From positions 1 to 64,000 of the forward strand of contig JAILPK010000050.1 in NCBI GenBank assembly GCA_024699495.1: a stretch of 64,000 bases of DNA. The letters are read 5' to 3'. Both the position numbers and the translations under genes were made by a program. The notes below the pieces were generated by a model. It was not told where the DNA came from, searched no databases, and worked only from the letters and a program-made list of their open reading frames with translations. Source of the stretch: Bacteroidaceae bacterium (GTDB taxonomy: Bacteria; Bacteroidota; Bacteroidia; Bacteroidales; Bacteroidaceae). Numbering within the stretch: position 1 is the first letter of the stretch; each line of letters opens with the position of its first letter. Positions 18,362 to 27,489 of this stretch are shown piece by piece.

Positions 18362-18416
18362 AGTAGCAAATCAGACGAATTAGACAAAACATTCTAATTA
18401 GTCAAATATCCTCAAT

Positions 18417-18452
18417 GGGGGCTGCAACAAAAAGTGCAGCCCCCTATTTTTT
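18417..18452 (+). terminator. Intrinsic terminator after paralogue 2
   Basis: GGGGGCTGCA (18417-18426) pairs perfectly with TGCAGCCCCC (18435-18444), followed by a T-rich tract. A second small stem, AATTAGA...TCTAATT, lies just upstream at 18379-18400. Confidence 0.92.
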
Positions 18453-18601
18453 TAGGCTCTGATATCCGCAATCCTTTAGCTTAAAAGAAGATAAACACCA
18501 AGTTTCCCGATTCCACCCATTTAGACCATTGTAGATTCACATTCTGAATCACAACCCGACTCACTTCGCTACACATAACTTCGCACTTATTCACACACGC
18601 A

Positions 18602-18687
18602 AATACACCTCGATGTATTGTGAAATACACCTTGATGTATTGTATAATACACCTCGATGTATTGTATAATACACCTCGATGTATTTT
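18602..18687. repeat. Four tandem 22-bp units, each an imperfect palindrome
   Basis: Units begin at 18602, 18624, 18646 and 18668. Each has the core AATACA-CCTCGA-TGTATT (one copy has CCTTGA) followed by a GTAT- or GTGA-type spacer. Every unit is an inverted repeat, and the 22-bp period is close to two helical turns. The array lies in a 513-nt gene-free gap, about 130 nt upstream of the hisD promoter. It is a candidate multi-site operator. Confidence 0.9.
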
Positions 18688-18818
18688 GCCATGCCCACAT
18701 ACTAATCTTTTTCTTGTTATTGGTATGCATTTGAAGAGGCTGTTATGCTTACAGCAGACAGCAATAATATTCTGACATGAATTCCAAAAAACGAAATGGG
18801 TTAAAAAGCGTCATTTCG

Positions 18819-18849
18819 TTGGCTATATATAAGATTTATTGTACTTTTG
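18819..18849 (+). promoter_or_regulatory. Promoter of hisDCB
   Basis: TTG at 18819-18821, a 20-nt spacer, then TACTTTTG at 18842-18849. The hisD ATG at 18875 is 25 nt after the -7 element. This promoter rules out the longer in-frame start at 18839. Confidence 0.75.
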
Positions 18850-18874
18850 CAGCGACAAACACAATCAGATTCCA

Positions 18875-20194
18875 ATGCTCATTTACACATATCCCGATGA
18901 AGCGCAGAGGCGTGAGATAATTACCCGTCCGACGAAGGAGGCTGCTTCCCTCACAGCAACAGTGTCTGCTGTTCTGGAGCGCGTCAGAAAAGAAGGCGAC
19001 AGCGCAGTTCTTGAATACGAACAGAAGTTCGATAAAGTGGACTTGCGCGAGTGCATAACAGACACGTCTTCCGAAAGGAAAAATCCACTTCGTGTCAGCG
19101 ACGAGGAATTCAACACAGCCTTAAACCTCGTGTCAGAGGAACTGAAAGCCTCCCTGAGGCTCGCTCACGATAATATCAGCCGATTCCATACCGCCCAACG
19201 CTTTGAGGGTATTGAGGTAGAGACCGCGCCCGGAGTGCGATGCTGGCAACGCAGTATGCCTATTGAGGCTGTAGGCTTGTATATCCCAGGAGGCACTGCA
19301 CCACTGTTCTCAACAGTGTTGATGTTAGCTACCCCCGCCCGCATCGCCGGATGCAAACGGATAGTGCTCTGCACTCCACCGCAGAAGGACGGCAGCGTGC
19401 ATCCGGCCATTCTCGTAGCAGCACATATTGCCGGCGTCAGCGAGGTGTTCAAAGCCGGAGGTGTGCAAGCAATAGGGGCTATGGCTTACGGCACAGAATC
19501 TGTGCCCAAGGTGGCCAAGATATTCGGCCCTGGCAATCAGTATGTACAATGTGCAAAACAGCTGGTATCCCTTTCAGATGTAGCCATAGACATGCCTGCA
19601 GGCCCAAGTGAAGTGTGTGTCATTGCAGATGAGACAGCCAACGCTGCTTTCGTTGCTGCCGATTTGCTTTCGCAGGCCGAACATGGGGCAGACTCACAAG
19701 TGTTGCTCATAACGACTTCATCCGTTTTGTTCAACTCTATTCAGAAGGAAATAGAGACACAACTAAACCAGCTGCCGCGAAAAGACATCGCGACTGCAGC
19801 ATTAGACAACAGCAGATGTGTTCTCGTCAGAACTATAGACGAAGCCATCAGCCTATCCAACCAATACGCGCCCGAACATCTTATAATAGAAACCGCAGAC
19901 GCCGGGGAAATCGCACGACAAGTGACAAACGCAGGGAGCGTATTCATCGGTCACCTGACACCAGAAAGCGCCGGCGACTATGCTTCGGGTACAAACCACA
20001 CCCTGCCAACCAACGGCTATGCAACAGCTTACAGCGGGGTTAATCTCGACACCTTCTGCAGAAAAATAACTTATCAGCATATAACCCCCGAAGGAATCCT
20101 TTCCATAGGCCGCGCAGTAGAACTTATGGCAGAGGCTGAGCATCTGGATGCACACAAAAACGCGATGACTCTGAGGCGCAAATCATTAGGCTAA
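18875..20194 (+). CDS. hisD: Histidinol dehydrogenase
   Basis: A 439-residue HisD, the family's usual size. It catalyses the last two steps of histidine synthesis, oxidising L-histidinol to histidine with NAD+ and zinc. Family motifs are clear: GPGNQYVQCAK, DMPAGPSEVCVIAD, SQAEHGADSQ, YAPEHL and GDYASGTNHTLPT. I chose the ATG at 18875 because an upstream alternative start would overlap the promoter -7 element. It is the first gene of a hisD-hisC-hisB run. hisG, which often precedes hisD in Bacteroidales, is absent here, so ATP phosphoribosyltransferase must be encoded elsewhere. A 118-nt gap separates it from hisC. Confidence 0.97.
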   Translation: MLIYTYPDEAQRREIITRPTKEAASLTATVSAVLERVRKEGDSAVLEYEQKFDKVDLRECITDTSSERKNPLRVSDEEFNTALNLVSEELKASLRLAHDNISRFHTAQRFEGIEVETAPGVRCWQRSMPIEAVGLYIPGGTAPLFSTVLMLATPARIAGCKRIVLCTPPQKDGSVHPAILVAAHIAGVSEVFKAGGVQAIGAMAYGTESVPKVAKIFGPGNQYVQCAKQLVSLSDVAIDMPAGPSEVCVIADETANAAFVAADLLSQAEHGADSQVLLITTSSVLFNSIQKEIETQLNQLPRKDIATAALDNSRCVLVRTIDEAISLSNQYAPEHLIIETADAGEIARQVTNAGSVFIGHLTPESAGDYASGTNHTLPTNGYATAYSGVNLDTFCRKITYQHITPEGILSIGRAVELMAEAEHLDAHKNAMTLRRKSLG

Positions 20195-20312
20195 CGACCA
20201 ATAAACAATACAAATAAAACAAGTAATTACCATAGCATCTGTCGGGAATTTGAAACCCTACACACGACAATAGTCAGAATACGTCTTGAATTTATCTAAA
20301 TATCGCAACTAT

Positions 20313-21353
20313 ATGCTCTCATCAGAAATATCCGCCCTTGTGCGCCCCTGCATCCGCGCCCTAACCCCCTACTCTTGCGCCCGCGACGAATTCAAGGGAC
20401 AGGAGGCAAAGGCCTTTCTTGATGCAAATGAGAATCCATACGGAACTCTTAACCGCTATCCCGACCCGCTACAGACGGAAGTCAAAGCAGCATTATCGAA
20501 AGTAAAACAAGTGCCGGCTCAGAATATTGTTCTTGGCAACGGCTCCGACGAAGTTATAGATTTAGTATATCGTATCTTCTGCGAACCACGTATAGACAAT
20601 GTCGTAGCAATAGAACCCACGTATGGAATGTACCGCGTGTGCGCAGACATCAACGACGTGGAATACCGCCCAGTATCTCTCAATGAGTTTTTCCAGCCTA
20701 ACGTAGATGCCATGCTGGCAGCTACGGACGAGAACACAAAGGTTATATGGCTTTGTTCGCCCAACAATCCTACCGGCAATTTATTGGAGCGCGCGGCAAT
20801 AGAGAGGCTGCTAACAGAATTCCACGGTATTGTAGTGGTTGACGAGGCATACAGCGACTTTGCAGATGCGCAGCCATTTCGGCTACAACTCAACCAATGG
20901 CCAAATCTGATTGTAATGAACACTTTCAGCAAATGCTGGGCTGCAGCCGCAATAAGACTCGGGATGGCATTCGCCTCTGAAGAAATAATCAACCTGTTCA
21001 ACAAAGTCAAATACCCATATAACGTCAACCAACTCTCTCAGCAGCAGGCTCTTCAAATCCTCGCCGAACGCCAGCGTTTCGACCTTTGGCGTGCAACGAT
21101 CTTGCGCGAACGCGATAACATGCTGCCGGCTTTTGCCGAACTGCCTATATGCAAATGCGTCTATCCCACAGATGCCAATTTCTTCTTGGCCAAGATGACG
21201 GATGCGGACAATATATATAATTATCTCATAAGCCGCAGTATTGTGGTCCGCAACCGCTCTCGCGTCCACTTATGCAATGACTGCCTACGTATTACCATCG
21301 GAACGCCACAGGAAAACAATCTTCTGCTGGGTGCTCTCAGACAATACAGATAA
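20313..21353 (+). CDS. hisC: Histidinol-phosphate aminotransferase
   Basis: A 346-residue class I/II PLP aminotransferase of the HisC type. It converts imidazole acetol phosphate and glutamate to histidinol phosphate. Visible landmarks are DANENPYG near the N-terminus, the nucleotide-loop [19 protein letters not shown], the aspartate motif [10 protein letters not shown], the PLP lysine in [15 protein letters not shown], and RITIGTP near the C-terminus. I chose the ATG at 20313; the longer frame begins with TTG at 20286. The lysine loop reads [12 protein letters not shown] rather than the common SKAFGLAGLRLG, a mild variation. It sits between hisD and hisB, which fits the pathway. Confidence 0.95.
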   Translation: MLSSEISALVRPCIRALTPYSCARDEFKGQEAKAFLDANENPYGTLNRYPDPLQTEVKAALSKVKQVPAQNIVLGNGSDEVIDLVYRIFCEPRIDNVVAIEPTYGMYRVCADINDVEYRPVSLNEFFQPNVDAMLAATDENTKVIWLCSPNNPTGNLLERAAIERLLTEFHGIVVVDEAYSDFADAQPFRLQLNQWPNLIVMNTFSKCWAAAAIRLGMAFASEEIINLFNKVKYPYNVNQLSQQQALQILAERQRFDLWRATILRERDNMLPAFAELPICKCVYPTDANFFLAKMTDADNIYNYLISRSIVVRNRSRVHLCNDCLRITIGTPQENNLLLGALRQYR

Positions 21354-21363
21354 ACAACAGCAA

Positions 21364-22449
21364 ATGTCATCAAACTGCAACCAAATGTATAGAAGCCTAT
21401 TTATAGACCGGGACGGGACAATACTAATCGAACCAGAAGATGAGCAGATAGACTCTTTCGAGAAATTTCACTTTGTACCCGGGGCAATAAGTGCACTGAA
21501 ATTTATTCGTGAGCACAGCGACTTCAAACTTGTTATGGTGTCCAATCAGGATGGACTCGGTACTGACTCCTACCCGGAAAAAGACTTCTGGCCCACACAC
21601 AACCTGATGCTGGATATCCTGAAGGGAGAAGGCATAGAGTTTGATGATATTCTCATAGACCGCTCATTCCCGGCCGATAACCAGCCTACGCGCAAGCCCG
21701 GTACGGCAATGCTAACGGCTTATACTAACGGCTCATGTGACATGGCTGGCAGTTTCGTAATCGGTGACCGCGAGACCGACGCCAAACTGGCTGAGAATTT
21801 AGGTTGCAATGCTTTGATTCTCGGTTCTGACATGAATTGGGAGAAAGTGACCGAAATCGTTGTGGGAGGACAAAGAAAAGCCCATGTAAGACGCACGACA
21901 AATGAAACGGACATCGAGGTGGATTTAGATCTTGACGGCTCGGGACAAAGCGATATTAGCACAGGGTTGGGTTTCTTTGACCATATGCTTGAACAAATCG
22001 CCCGCCACGGACAGATTAATCTCACAATACATGCTCGAGGTGATTTGCATGTAGATGAGCACCACACAATAGAAGACACGGCCCTAACTCTCGGAGAAGC
22101 CCTGAATAAAGCGCTCGGCGATAAGCGAGGCATAGAACGCTATGGCTACACACTGCCCATGGACGACTGCCTCTGCTCTGTTGCCCTTGACTTTGGCGGC
22201 CGCCCATGGCTGGTATGGGATGCTGAATTCCACCGCGAACGTATCGGGGAGATGCCCACGGAAATGTTCCTGCATTTCTTCAAAAGTTTGTCTGATGCAG
22301 CCCGTATAAATCTGAATATCAAAGCTGACGGGCAGAATGAGCACCACAAAATTGAAGGGATATTCAAAGCTCTTGCCCGAGCCCTTAGAATGGCAATACG
22401 CCGGGATATTCATCACTTCCTGCTCCCGTCATCCAAAGGAGTGTTGTAA
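21364..22449 (+). CDS. hisB: Bifunctional histidinol-phosphatase / imidazoleglycerol-phosphate dehydratase
   Basis: A fusion of the two HisB activities. Residues about 8-170 are a HAD-type histidinol-phosphate phosphatase with the nucleophile motif FIDRDGT and later KPGTAML and IGDRETD. The remainder is imidazoleglycerol-phosphate dehydratase with [36 protein letters not shown] and [10 protein letters not shown], whose histidines bind the two manganese ions. Length is about 361 residues from the ATG at 21364, which is 10 nt after the hisC stop. A second ATG at 21385 would give 354 residues, close to the enterobacterial bifunctional HisB (about 355), and is equally possible. It is the last gene of the run, before a shared terminator. 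Confidence 0.95.
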   Translation: MSSNCNQMYRSLFIDRDGTILIEPEDEQIDSFEKFHFVPGAISALKFIREHSDFKLVMVSNQDGLGTDSYPEKDFWPTHNLMLDILKGEGIEFDDILIDRSFPADNQPTRKPGTAMLTAYTNGSCDMAGSFVIGDRETDAKLAENLGCNALILGSDMNWEKVTEIVVGGQRKAHVRRTTNETDIEVDLDLDGSGQSDISTGLGFFDHMLEQIARHGQINLTIHARGDLHVDEHHTIEDTALTLGEALNKALGDKRGIERYGYTLPMDDCLCSVALDFGGRPWLVWDAEFHRERIGEMPTEMFLHFFKSLSDAARINLNIKADGQNEHHKIEGIFKALARALRMAIRRDIHHFLLPSSKGVL

Positions 22450-22541
22450 AACAATGGAGCACAAGACAAACTGCCCCAAGACAGCCTCTCTGAAACAAGC
22501 TATTCTAAAATAAGCTGTTCATAGACACACGGGCATACAAA

Positions 22542-22577
22542 ATACCGAGCCACTTTTTTTAACAGGCGGCTCGGTAT
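22542..22577. terminator. Bidirectional hairpin between hisB and panD
   Basis: ATACCGAGCC (22542-22551) pairs perfectly with GGCTCGGTAT (22568-22577) across a T-rich loop. It lies between convergent genes and could stop transcription from both sides. Confidence 0.75.
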
Positions 22578-22613
22578 ATTCATATTTAGCCATAAGCCCA
22601 AAGAACGGGCCTA

Positions 22614-22967
22614 TTACTCTTTGGGAACCCTGTTTTCTGTATCTGGGAATATTACGTGAGGAGTAAAAGAACGGGCCTCTTCAAAATCCATCAGGGCATA
22701 GGAGATTATGATGACCTCATCACCAACCTGAACCTTGCGAGCCGCAGCGCCATTAAGACAGATACACCCAGTATCACGAGGGCCGCGAATAACATAAGTC
22801 TCAAACCGCTCGCCATTCATATTATTACAGACCTGAACCTTCTCCCCGGCAATAATGCCTGCTGCATCCATAAGGTCCTCATCAATAGTGATGCTACCCA
22901 TATAATGCAGATTAGCCTCAGTAACTGTAGCACAGTGTATTTTAGACTTAAGCACTTCTATCATCAT
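22614..22967 (-). CDS. panD: Aspartate 1-decarboxylase
   Basis: A 117-residue pyruvoyl-dependent enzyme that makes beta-alanine from aspartate for pantothenate. The self-cleavage site is visible as YMGSITID, with Gly24-Ser25 when translation starts at the first of two adjacent ATG codons (22967). This matches the numbering of the family. Other landmarks are [12 protein letters not shown] near the start and ISYALMD near the end. The gene begins 3 nt after the panC stop, so the two form a panC-panD unit. Confidence 0.96.
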   Translation of the reverse strand: MMIEVLKSKIHCATVTEANLHYMGSITIDEDLMDAAGIIAGEKVQVCNNMNGERFETYVIRGPRDTGCICLNGAAARKVQVGDEVIIISYALMDFEEARSFTPHVIFPDTENRVPKE

Positions 22968-22970
22968 ATC

Positions 22971-23828
22971 TTATTCCTCCCCCTTATATTTAATATGGTC
23001 AATAAGACGAATAGGTGTTGAACCACAGAACACTGTGATACAACCAACGATAAAATCGCTATCGTCCCAACTCTTCACATCTGCCAAAGAACGGCCATCA
23101 ACAATGCTGAAATACTGAACTTTTAAGCCAGGCACCGCATCAATAGCTGAGACTACATACTGAAGAGTCTCTTCAACGCTATGATTCTTTGAGTATGAAA
23201 CACTTTTGGCCAATGCTGCATATATTTCGGGAGCTATTGCGCGCTCCTCGGAAGTCAGCAGACTGTTGCGGCTGCTCATTGCCAAACCATTTTCTTCGCG
23301 AACAACGGGACATGGAACTATAGTGAGTTTGAAGCCAAGGTCCTCTACCATACGACGAATCACCGCAATCTGCTGAAAATCCTTCTCGCCGAAGTAAGCG
23401 CGGTCTGGTTCTGCGTATGAGAAAAGCTTGCTGACAATCTGACAAACACCATTAAAATGTCCTGGACGGAAAGCTCCCTCCATAACAGAATCTGTAGGAG
23501 GATAACTGAAAATGCGAGTGTCGGGCTCCGGATATATTTCTTTGACAGACGGAGCAAATGCCACGGAAGCACCACATTCATCCAATAACTTGCAGTCGGA
23601 CTCCAATGTTCTCGGATAGCGTTCCAAATCAGACAAATCATTAAACTGAGTTGGATTGAGGAAAATGCTCACTACTGTAACATCGTTCTCACTCACACTT
23701 CTTCTCACGAGAGAAGCATGACCTTCATGTAGGGCTCCCATTGTCGGAACGAGTCCTATAGTTTTACCTTCAAGGCGTGCCTGATGCAAAAAAACACGCA
23801 AATCACTGATGGTATTGATAACTTTCAT
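22971..23828 (-). CDS. panC: Pantothenate synthetase
   Basis: A 285-residue enzyme that joins pantoate and beta-alanine using ATP. Visible motifs include LVPTMGALHEGHASLVRR, with the HIGH-like GHASL, FLNPTQFND, RPGHFNGVCQIVSKLF, and YFGEKDFQQIAVIRRM. The KMSKS-like loop is seen as MSSRNSLL. Length is standard. It is followed after 3 nt by panD, which supplies its beta-alanine substrate. A minus-strand TAATTTTG element at 23875-23882 lies 47 nt upstream and is the likely -7 element. Confidence 0.97.
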   Translation of the reverse strand: MKVINTISDLRVFLHQARLEGKTIGLVPTMGALHEGHASLVRRSVSENDVTVVSIFLNPTQFNDLSDLERYPRTLESDCKLLDECGASVAFAPSVKEIYPEPDTRIFSYPPTDSVMEGAFRPGHFNGVCQIVSKLFSYAEPDRAYFGEKDFQQIAVIRRMVEDLGFKLTIVPCPVVREENGLAMSSRNSLLTSEERAIAPEIYAALAKSVSYSKNHSVEETLQYVVSAIDAVPGLKVQYFSIVDGRSLADVKSWDDSDFIVGCITVFCGSTPIRLIDHIKYKGEE

Positions 23829-23874
23829 TATGTTTTCAACTCGATTTAGGGGATAGTTTGCCCAAAAAACCGCG

Positions 23875-23882
23875 CAAAATTA
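23875..23882 (-). promoter_or_regulatory. -7 promoter element for panCD
   Basis: Reads TAATTTTG on the minus strand. The -33 partner is weak (TTTCG near 23902-23906). It is divergent from the element at 23947-23954. Confidence 0.5.
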
Positions 23883-23946
23883 CGTTGATTTAATGAACTT
23901 ACGAAAGAAAAACAGGAAAAAATGACTTCGTTAGCGAATTTTATTG

Positions 23947-23954
23947 TATCTTTG
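23947..23954 (+). promoter_or_regulatory. -7 promoter element for the glycogen synthase-like gene
   Basis: TATCTTTG, 37 nt before the chosen ATG at 23992. No exact TTTG is present upstream; TTCG/GTTAG near 23927-23934 is the nearest candidate. Confidence 0.55.
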
Positions 23955-23991
23955 CAGCATAAAATCACATCTTCAAGCTGGTTTCATCATA

Positions 23992-24837
23992 ATGACGCAC
24001 GCAAAGAAAATACTTTTCATCACTCAGGAGATAAATCCTTATCAAGAAGGAACTGAACTTTCTGTCATCGGAAGGGCAATTCCACAACAGGCTTTAGACT
24101 GCGGACGTGAGATTCGTAATTTCATGCCAAAATGGGGGGATATCAACGAGCGGCGCAGTCAGTTGCACGAAGTAATTCGCCTGTCTGGGATGAACCTCAT
24201 AATTGATGACACTGACCATCTCCTTATCATTAAGGTTGCTTCGATTCCATCAAGCAGAATGCAAGTCTATTTTATAGATAACGATGACTATTTCCAGAAG
24301 CGCAACGAATGGGCAGACGATAACGGCATCGAATATGGGGATAACGGCGAACGGGCCATTTTCTATGCTCGCGGCGTATTGGAAACAGTGAAGAAACTGC
24401 GTTGGGTTCCAGATATAATCCATTGTCAGGGTTGGATGAGTTGCATCGTGCCACTATATCTTAAGCTGGCTTATGGCGAAGAGCCTTCATTCCGCGATTC
24501 CAAGATAGTGTTCACGCCATGCGGTCCAGAGTTAAAGAGACCCATGAGCGACCAGTTCTGCGCAAATTTACTGTTCAAGGGCGTTACAAACGACACTCTG
24601 GAAACACTTCCGAATAAGATTTATCTGAACGACCTCTATAAAATGGCTTTGCAGTATAGTGATGCACTGATGCTGACAGCTGGATGCCAGATGCCAGAAC
24701 TTGTGGCAGAAGCTGAGGCAGCCGGGAAGCCTATTTTCTTTTCGGCAGACGCAGAAAACACAGACTCCGAAGCTCCATATATTGACTTTTTTGATAAGCT
24801 ATGGAGCATTGGCAAAGAAAACAAGGAAACAGATTAA
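23992..24837 (+). CDS. Short glycogen/starch synthase-like protein (GT5 N-terminal domain only)
   Basis: A 281-residue protein that matches the N-terminal catalytic domain of GT5 glycogen synthases. It shows KILFITQEINPY, then FYARGVLETVKKLRWVPDIIHCQGWMSCIVP (given here as adjoining pieces: FYARGVLETVKKL and PDIIHCQGWMS), and DALMLTAGC. Full GlgA is about 450-480 residues; the donor-binding C-terminal domain is missing. Short versions beside panC and a DUF4270 lipoprotein are, as I recall, common in Bacteroidales, so this is probably a conserved short form rather than a recent truncation. Enzyme activity is doubtful without the second domain. The ATG at 23992 was preferred because the longer frame overlaps the promoter. 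Confidence 0.8.
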   Translation: MTHAKKILFITQEINPYQEGTELSVIGRAIPQQALDCGREIRNFMPKWGDINERRSQLHEVIRLSGMNLIIDDTDHLLIIKVASIPSSRMQVYFIDNDDYFQKRNEWADDNGIEYGDNGERAIFYARGVLETVKKLRWVPDIIHCQGWMSCIVPLYLKLAYGEEPSFRDSKIVFTPCGPELKRPMSDQFCANLLFKGVTNDTLETLPNKIYLNDLYKMALQYSDALMLTAGCQMPELVAEAEAAGKPIFFSADAENTDSEAPYIDFFDKLWSIGKENKETD

Positions 24838-24841
24838 ACAC

Positions 24842-26260
24842 ATGAACTTCAGACATAATGTCTTGATTTTGATGGCTGCAGTTGCTCTCGCCTCATGCGA
24901 CGACGACACGGCCTCATTGGGTATATATTCAGAAAGTGATGCCATCACTTCAACATCAGCCTCCTTTCAGTTCACATCACGCTCTGTGCAACTCGATTCC
25001 ATAGTTGCGAACAATAACACCTGTTTCTTCGGACAACTTTTGGACCCCGAAACAGCAACTGAAATAAAGGCTGAGTTTATGGCCCAATTCCATACCTTCG
25101 AAGATTACCACTTGCCTGACGAGTCACTTCTCATAAAAGGGGCAAACGGAGAAGTAATAGCTGATTCATGCGAGATACGTTACTACTTCTCGTCATTTTA
25201 TGGGGATGCCATAAACCCGTTGAAAATGTATGTCTATGAGTTGGACACAGCAAACATCGCTGCAGAGAATGCTGTATATTACACTGATATTGACTTGGGC
25301 AGCTACCTTCCATCAGGAGCTACACCCATAGCCAAGAAGGTGTTCACTGCTGACGACTACACTTTGACAGACGATGTACGCAACAGCACCAGCCACACAG
25401 CAAATGTGCGCTTGCCTCTTCCTACAGAATGGGGTACAAATATCCTGAGAAAAATGGTAAGCAATCCCGAGTATTTCTCAACATCATGGCAGATGATGCG
25501 CCATGCATTACCCGGCTTCTATTTCCAGTTGCGCAGCGGAACCGGGACGATGCTCAAATTGGATGTTGGGGTCGTAAACATCTTCTTTTCATATCAGGAA
25601 AACGACTCCATCGTAACAGGTGTAGCACGCTTTGCCTCGACTCCCGAAGTAATTCAATGTACAAAAATAGAGAACAAGAATTTCACGGGGCTCATCAACG
25701 CTAACGACACATTCACCTATCTAAAATCTCCAGCTGGTATAGCCACCGAACTGACATTCCCCATTGACAGCATCTATACCCAACACAGCAACGACAGTGT
25801 CAGTCTGGCACGTGTGATTCTCTCACGCATAAACAAGATAATATCAACCACAGACCATATAAGTCTCCCCTCGAGCCTGCTAATGGTCCGCAAGAGTCAT
25901 TATTCAGACTTCTTCCGCAACCGCGAAGTAGCAGACGGTGAGACAAGTTTTACTACAAATCTCGACGCCACATACAACTCTTATACCTTCAGCAATATAG
26001 CGCGCCTGCTGGCATATAGTTTCAACGAGAAGCGCCGAATCATGACCGAGCGTGGACTCACCTCCGCACAATATAATGCCGCATATCCAGACTGGAACAA
26101 AGTACTTGTAATGCCTGTAAGTATTACAACTACATACAACAGCAGCATTAAGGCAACTGAACAAGTAAGTGTAAGCCACGATTTCAGTGTTACAAGCACA
26201 AGAATTATAGGTGGCAGCACACCTCTGTCCATGCAAGTCATCTACAGCACTTACCAATAA
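24842..26260 (+). CDS. DUF4270 surface lipoprotein
   Basis: A 472-residue lipoprotein. The lipobox is LASC with the lipidated Cys at residue 19. It is followed by DDD, the acidic run that marks surface export of lipoproteins in Bacteroidetes. The body, with segments such as TSRSVQLDSIVANN, FFGQLLDPETATEIKAEF and YLKSPAGIATEL, fits the DUF4270 family of unknown function. The start at 24842 is 4 nt after the glycogen synthase-like stop; the longer in-frame extension would overlap that gene. The next gene, a T9SS plug-like protein, follows after 2 nt, so the three form an operon. The role is unknown, but a place in the cell envelope is well supported. Confidence 0.85.
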   Translation: MNFRHNVLILMAAVALASCDDDTASLGIYSESDAITSTSASFQFTSRSVQLDSIVANNNTCFFGQLLDPETATEIKAEFMAQFHTFEDYHLPDESLLIKGANGEVIADSCEIRYYFSSFYGDAINPLKMYVYELDTANIAAENAVYYTDIDLGSYLPSGATPIAKKVFTADDYTLTDDVRNSTSHTANVRLPLPTEWGTNILRKMVSNPEYFSTSWQMMRHALPGFYFQLRSGTGTMLKLDVGVVNIFFSYQENDSIVTGVARFASTPEVIQCTKIENKNFTGLINANDTFTYLKSPAGIATELTFPIDSIYTQHSNDSVSLARVILSRINKIISTTDHISLPSSLLMVRKSHYSDFFRNREVADGETSFTTNLDATYNSYTFSNIARLLAYSFNEKRRIMTERGLTSAQYNAAYPDWNKVLVMPVSITTTYNSSIKATEQVSVSHDFSVTSTRIIGGSTPLSMQVIYSTYQ

Positions 26261-26262
26261 GA

Positions 26263-27489
26263 ATGAGATTCTCATATATCCTGAATCTGCTACTTATATT
26301 TCTGCTTGAGGTTGCAACCGCACGTGCTCAATATACACGCAGTCTGTGCGAAGATATCCGCACTGTGAGGACTATTGTCAATGATAACCCTCTATCCCCC
26401 CCTATAGCCAAGCTCAATGAGGGAACTATTGAGGTTAGTTTTGACCAAATGAGCCACTCCTACATGCGCTACTTGTACAAAGTGCAGTTCTGTAATGCTG
26501 ACTGGACAGTCAATGAAGAAGTCTTTGAGAGCGACTATCTTGAAGGCTTCAACGACAGGCCTATAGAAGAGTATGAGAAATCATTCAACACTACGGTAAT
26601 CTACACACACTACAGTTTCTCTTTTCCTAATGAAGACTGCCATCTGCTTCTTGCCGGTAACTACCGAGTAATTGTGTATGCTGACGGCAATGAGGAAGAA
26701 CCTGTGGCAGAAGCTTGTTTCTCTCTGCTCAATCCAAAGATGGACATATCCGTAAATGTTAGCAGCAACACTGACATTGACGTAAACCGCTCTCATCAAC
26801 AGGTAACCTATGGGCTTAGCTATATGAACTGTAATGTCATAGACCCCACACGTGAACTGAATACTATTGTAATGCAAAACCGCAGGTATGACAATGCAGT
26901 AGTAAACCTGCCACCAAACATCCGTAAATCCAACGGAGCCGAGTGGTCTCACAAACGTGAACTGATTTTCCCAGCTGGCAATGAGTTCCTGAAGTTTGAG
27001 ATTCTTGATGTGCATCAGAACGGGATGGGTGTGGACCGTATAGAGTGGTTTGACCCCTATTGGCACTCTACCCTTCTAACAGCATCTCAACCTCGTAACT
27101 ACACCCACGATCAGGATGCCAACGGCATATCTTTGATCCGTCACAGCGGTGATGAAGACAATGACACCCAGAGCGAATATCTTTTCGTGCATTTCCGCTA
27201 CAAATCTGATCCCCTACCTGTCACCCCGTACGTCTGCGGCCTGTGGACAAACGGAGATGTTGATGAACAATGCAAAATGAATTATATTGAAGCGGAGGGG
27301 ATATATGAAACTGCCCTGCTCCTAAAACAAGGTTATTATAATTGGCAGCCCCGTGTAGAAGGACAGACATCAATGACTGAAGGCAACTTCTACGAGACGG
27401 AAAACGAATACCAGATATTGATATACCACAGACCGCAAGGAGCTCGATACGACGAGCTTGTGGGCTACAGCATAGTTAATACAAAATGA
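26263..27489 (+). CDS. DUF5103 protein, type IX secretion plug-like
   Basis: A 408-residue exported protein whose signal peptide ends near ARA (about residue 22). It resembles the DUF5103 family, which includes the Plug protein that closes the SprA translocon of the type IX secretion system. Recognisable parts are MSHSYMRYLYKVQFCNADW in the first domain and FVHFRYKSDPLP near the start of the C-terminal domain. The presence of several proteins with sorting-like tails in this window agrees with a working T9SS. The gene follows the DUF4270 lipoprotein by 2 nt and overlaps the TRIC channel gene by 4 nt. The link to T9SS is from family knowledge and is not shown directly. Confidence 0.8.
   Translation: MRFSYILNLLLIFLLEVATARAQYTRSLCEDIRTVRTIVNDNPLSPPIAKLNEGTIEVSFDQMSHSYMRYLYKVQFCNADWTVNEEVFESDYLEGFNDRPIEEYEKSFNTTVIYTHYSFSFPNEDCHLLLAGNYRVIVYADGNEEEPVAEACFSLLNPKMDISVNVSSNTDIDVNRSHQQVTYGLSYMNCNVIDPTRELNTIVMQNRRYDNAVVNLPPNIRKSNGAEWSHKRELIFPAGNEFLKFEILDVHQNGMGVDRIEWFDPYWHSTLLTASQPRNYTHDQDANGISLIRHSGDEDNDTQSEYLFVHFRYKSDPLPVTPYVCGLWTNGDVDEQCKMNYIEAEGIYETALLLKQGYYNWQPRVEGQTSMTEGNFYETENEYQILIYHRPQGARYDELVGYSIVNTK

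Noticed and set aside
18602..18687. CRISPR array
   Set aside because: The units are directly tandem at 22 bp with no unique spacers of 25-40 nt, and no cas genes are present.
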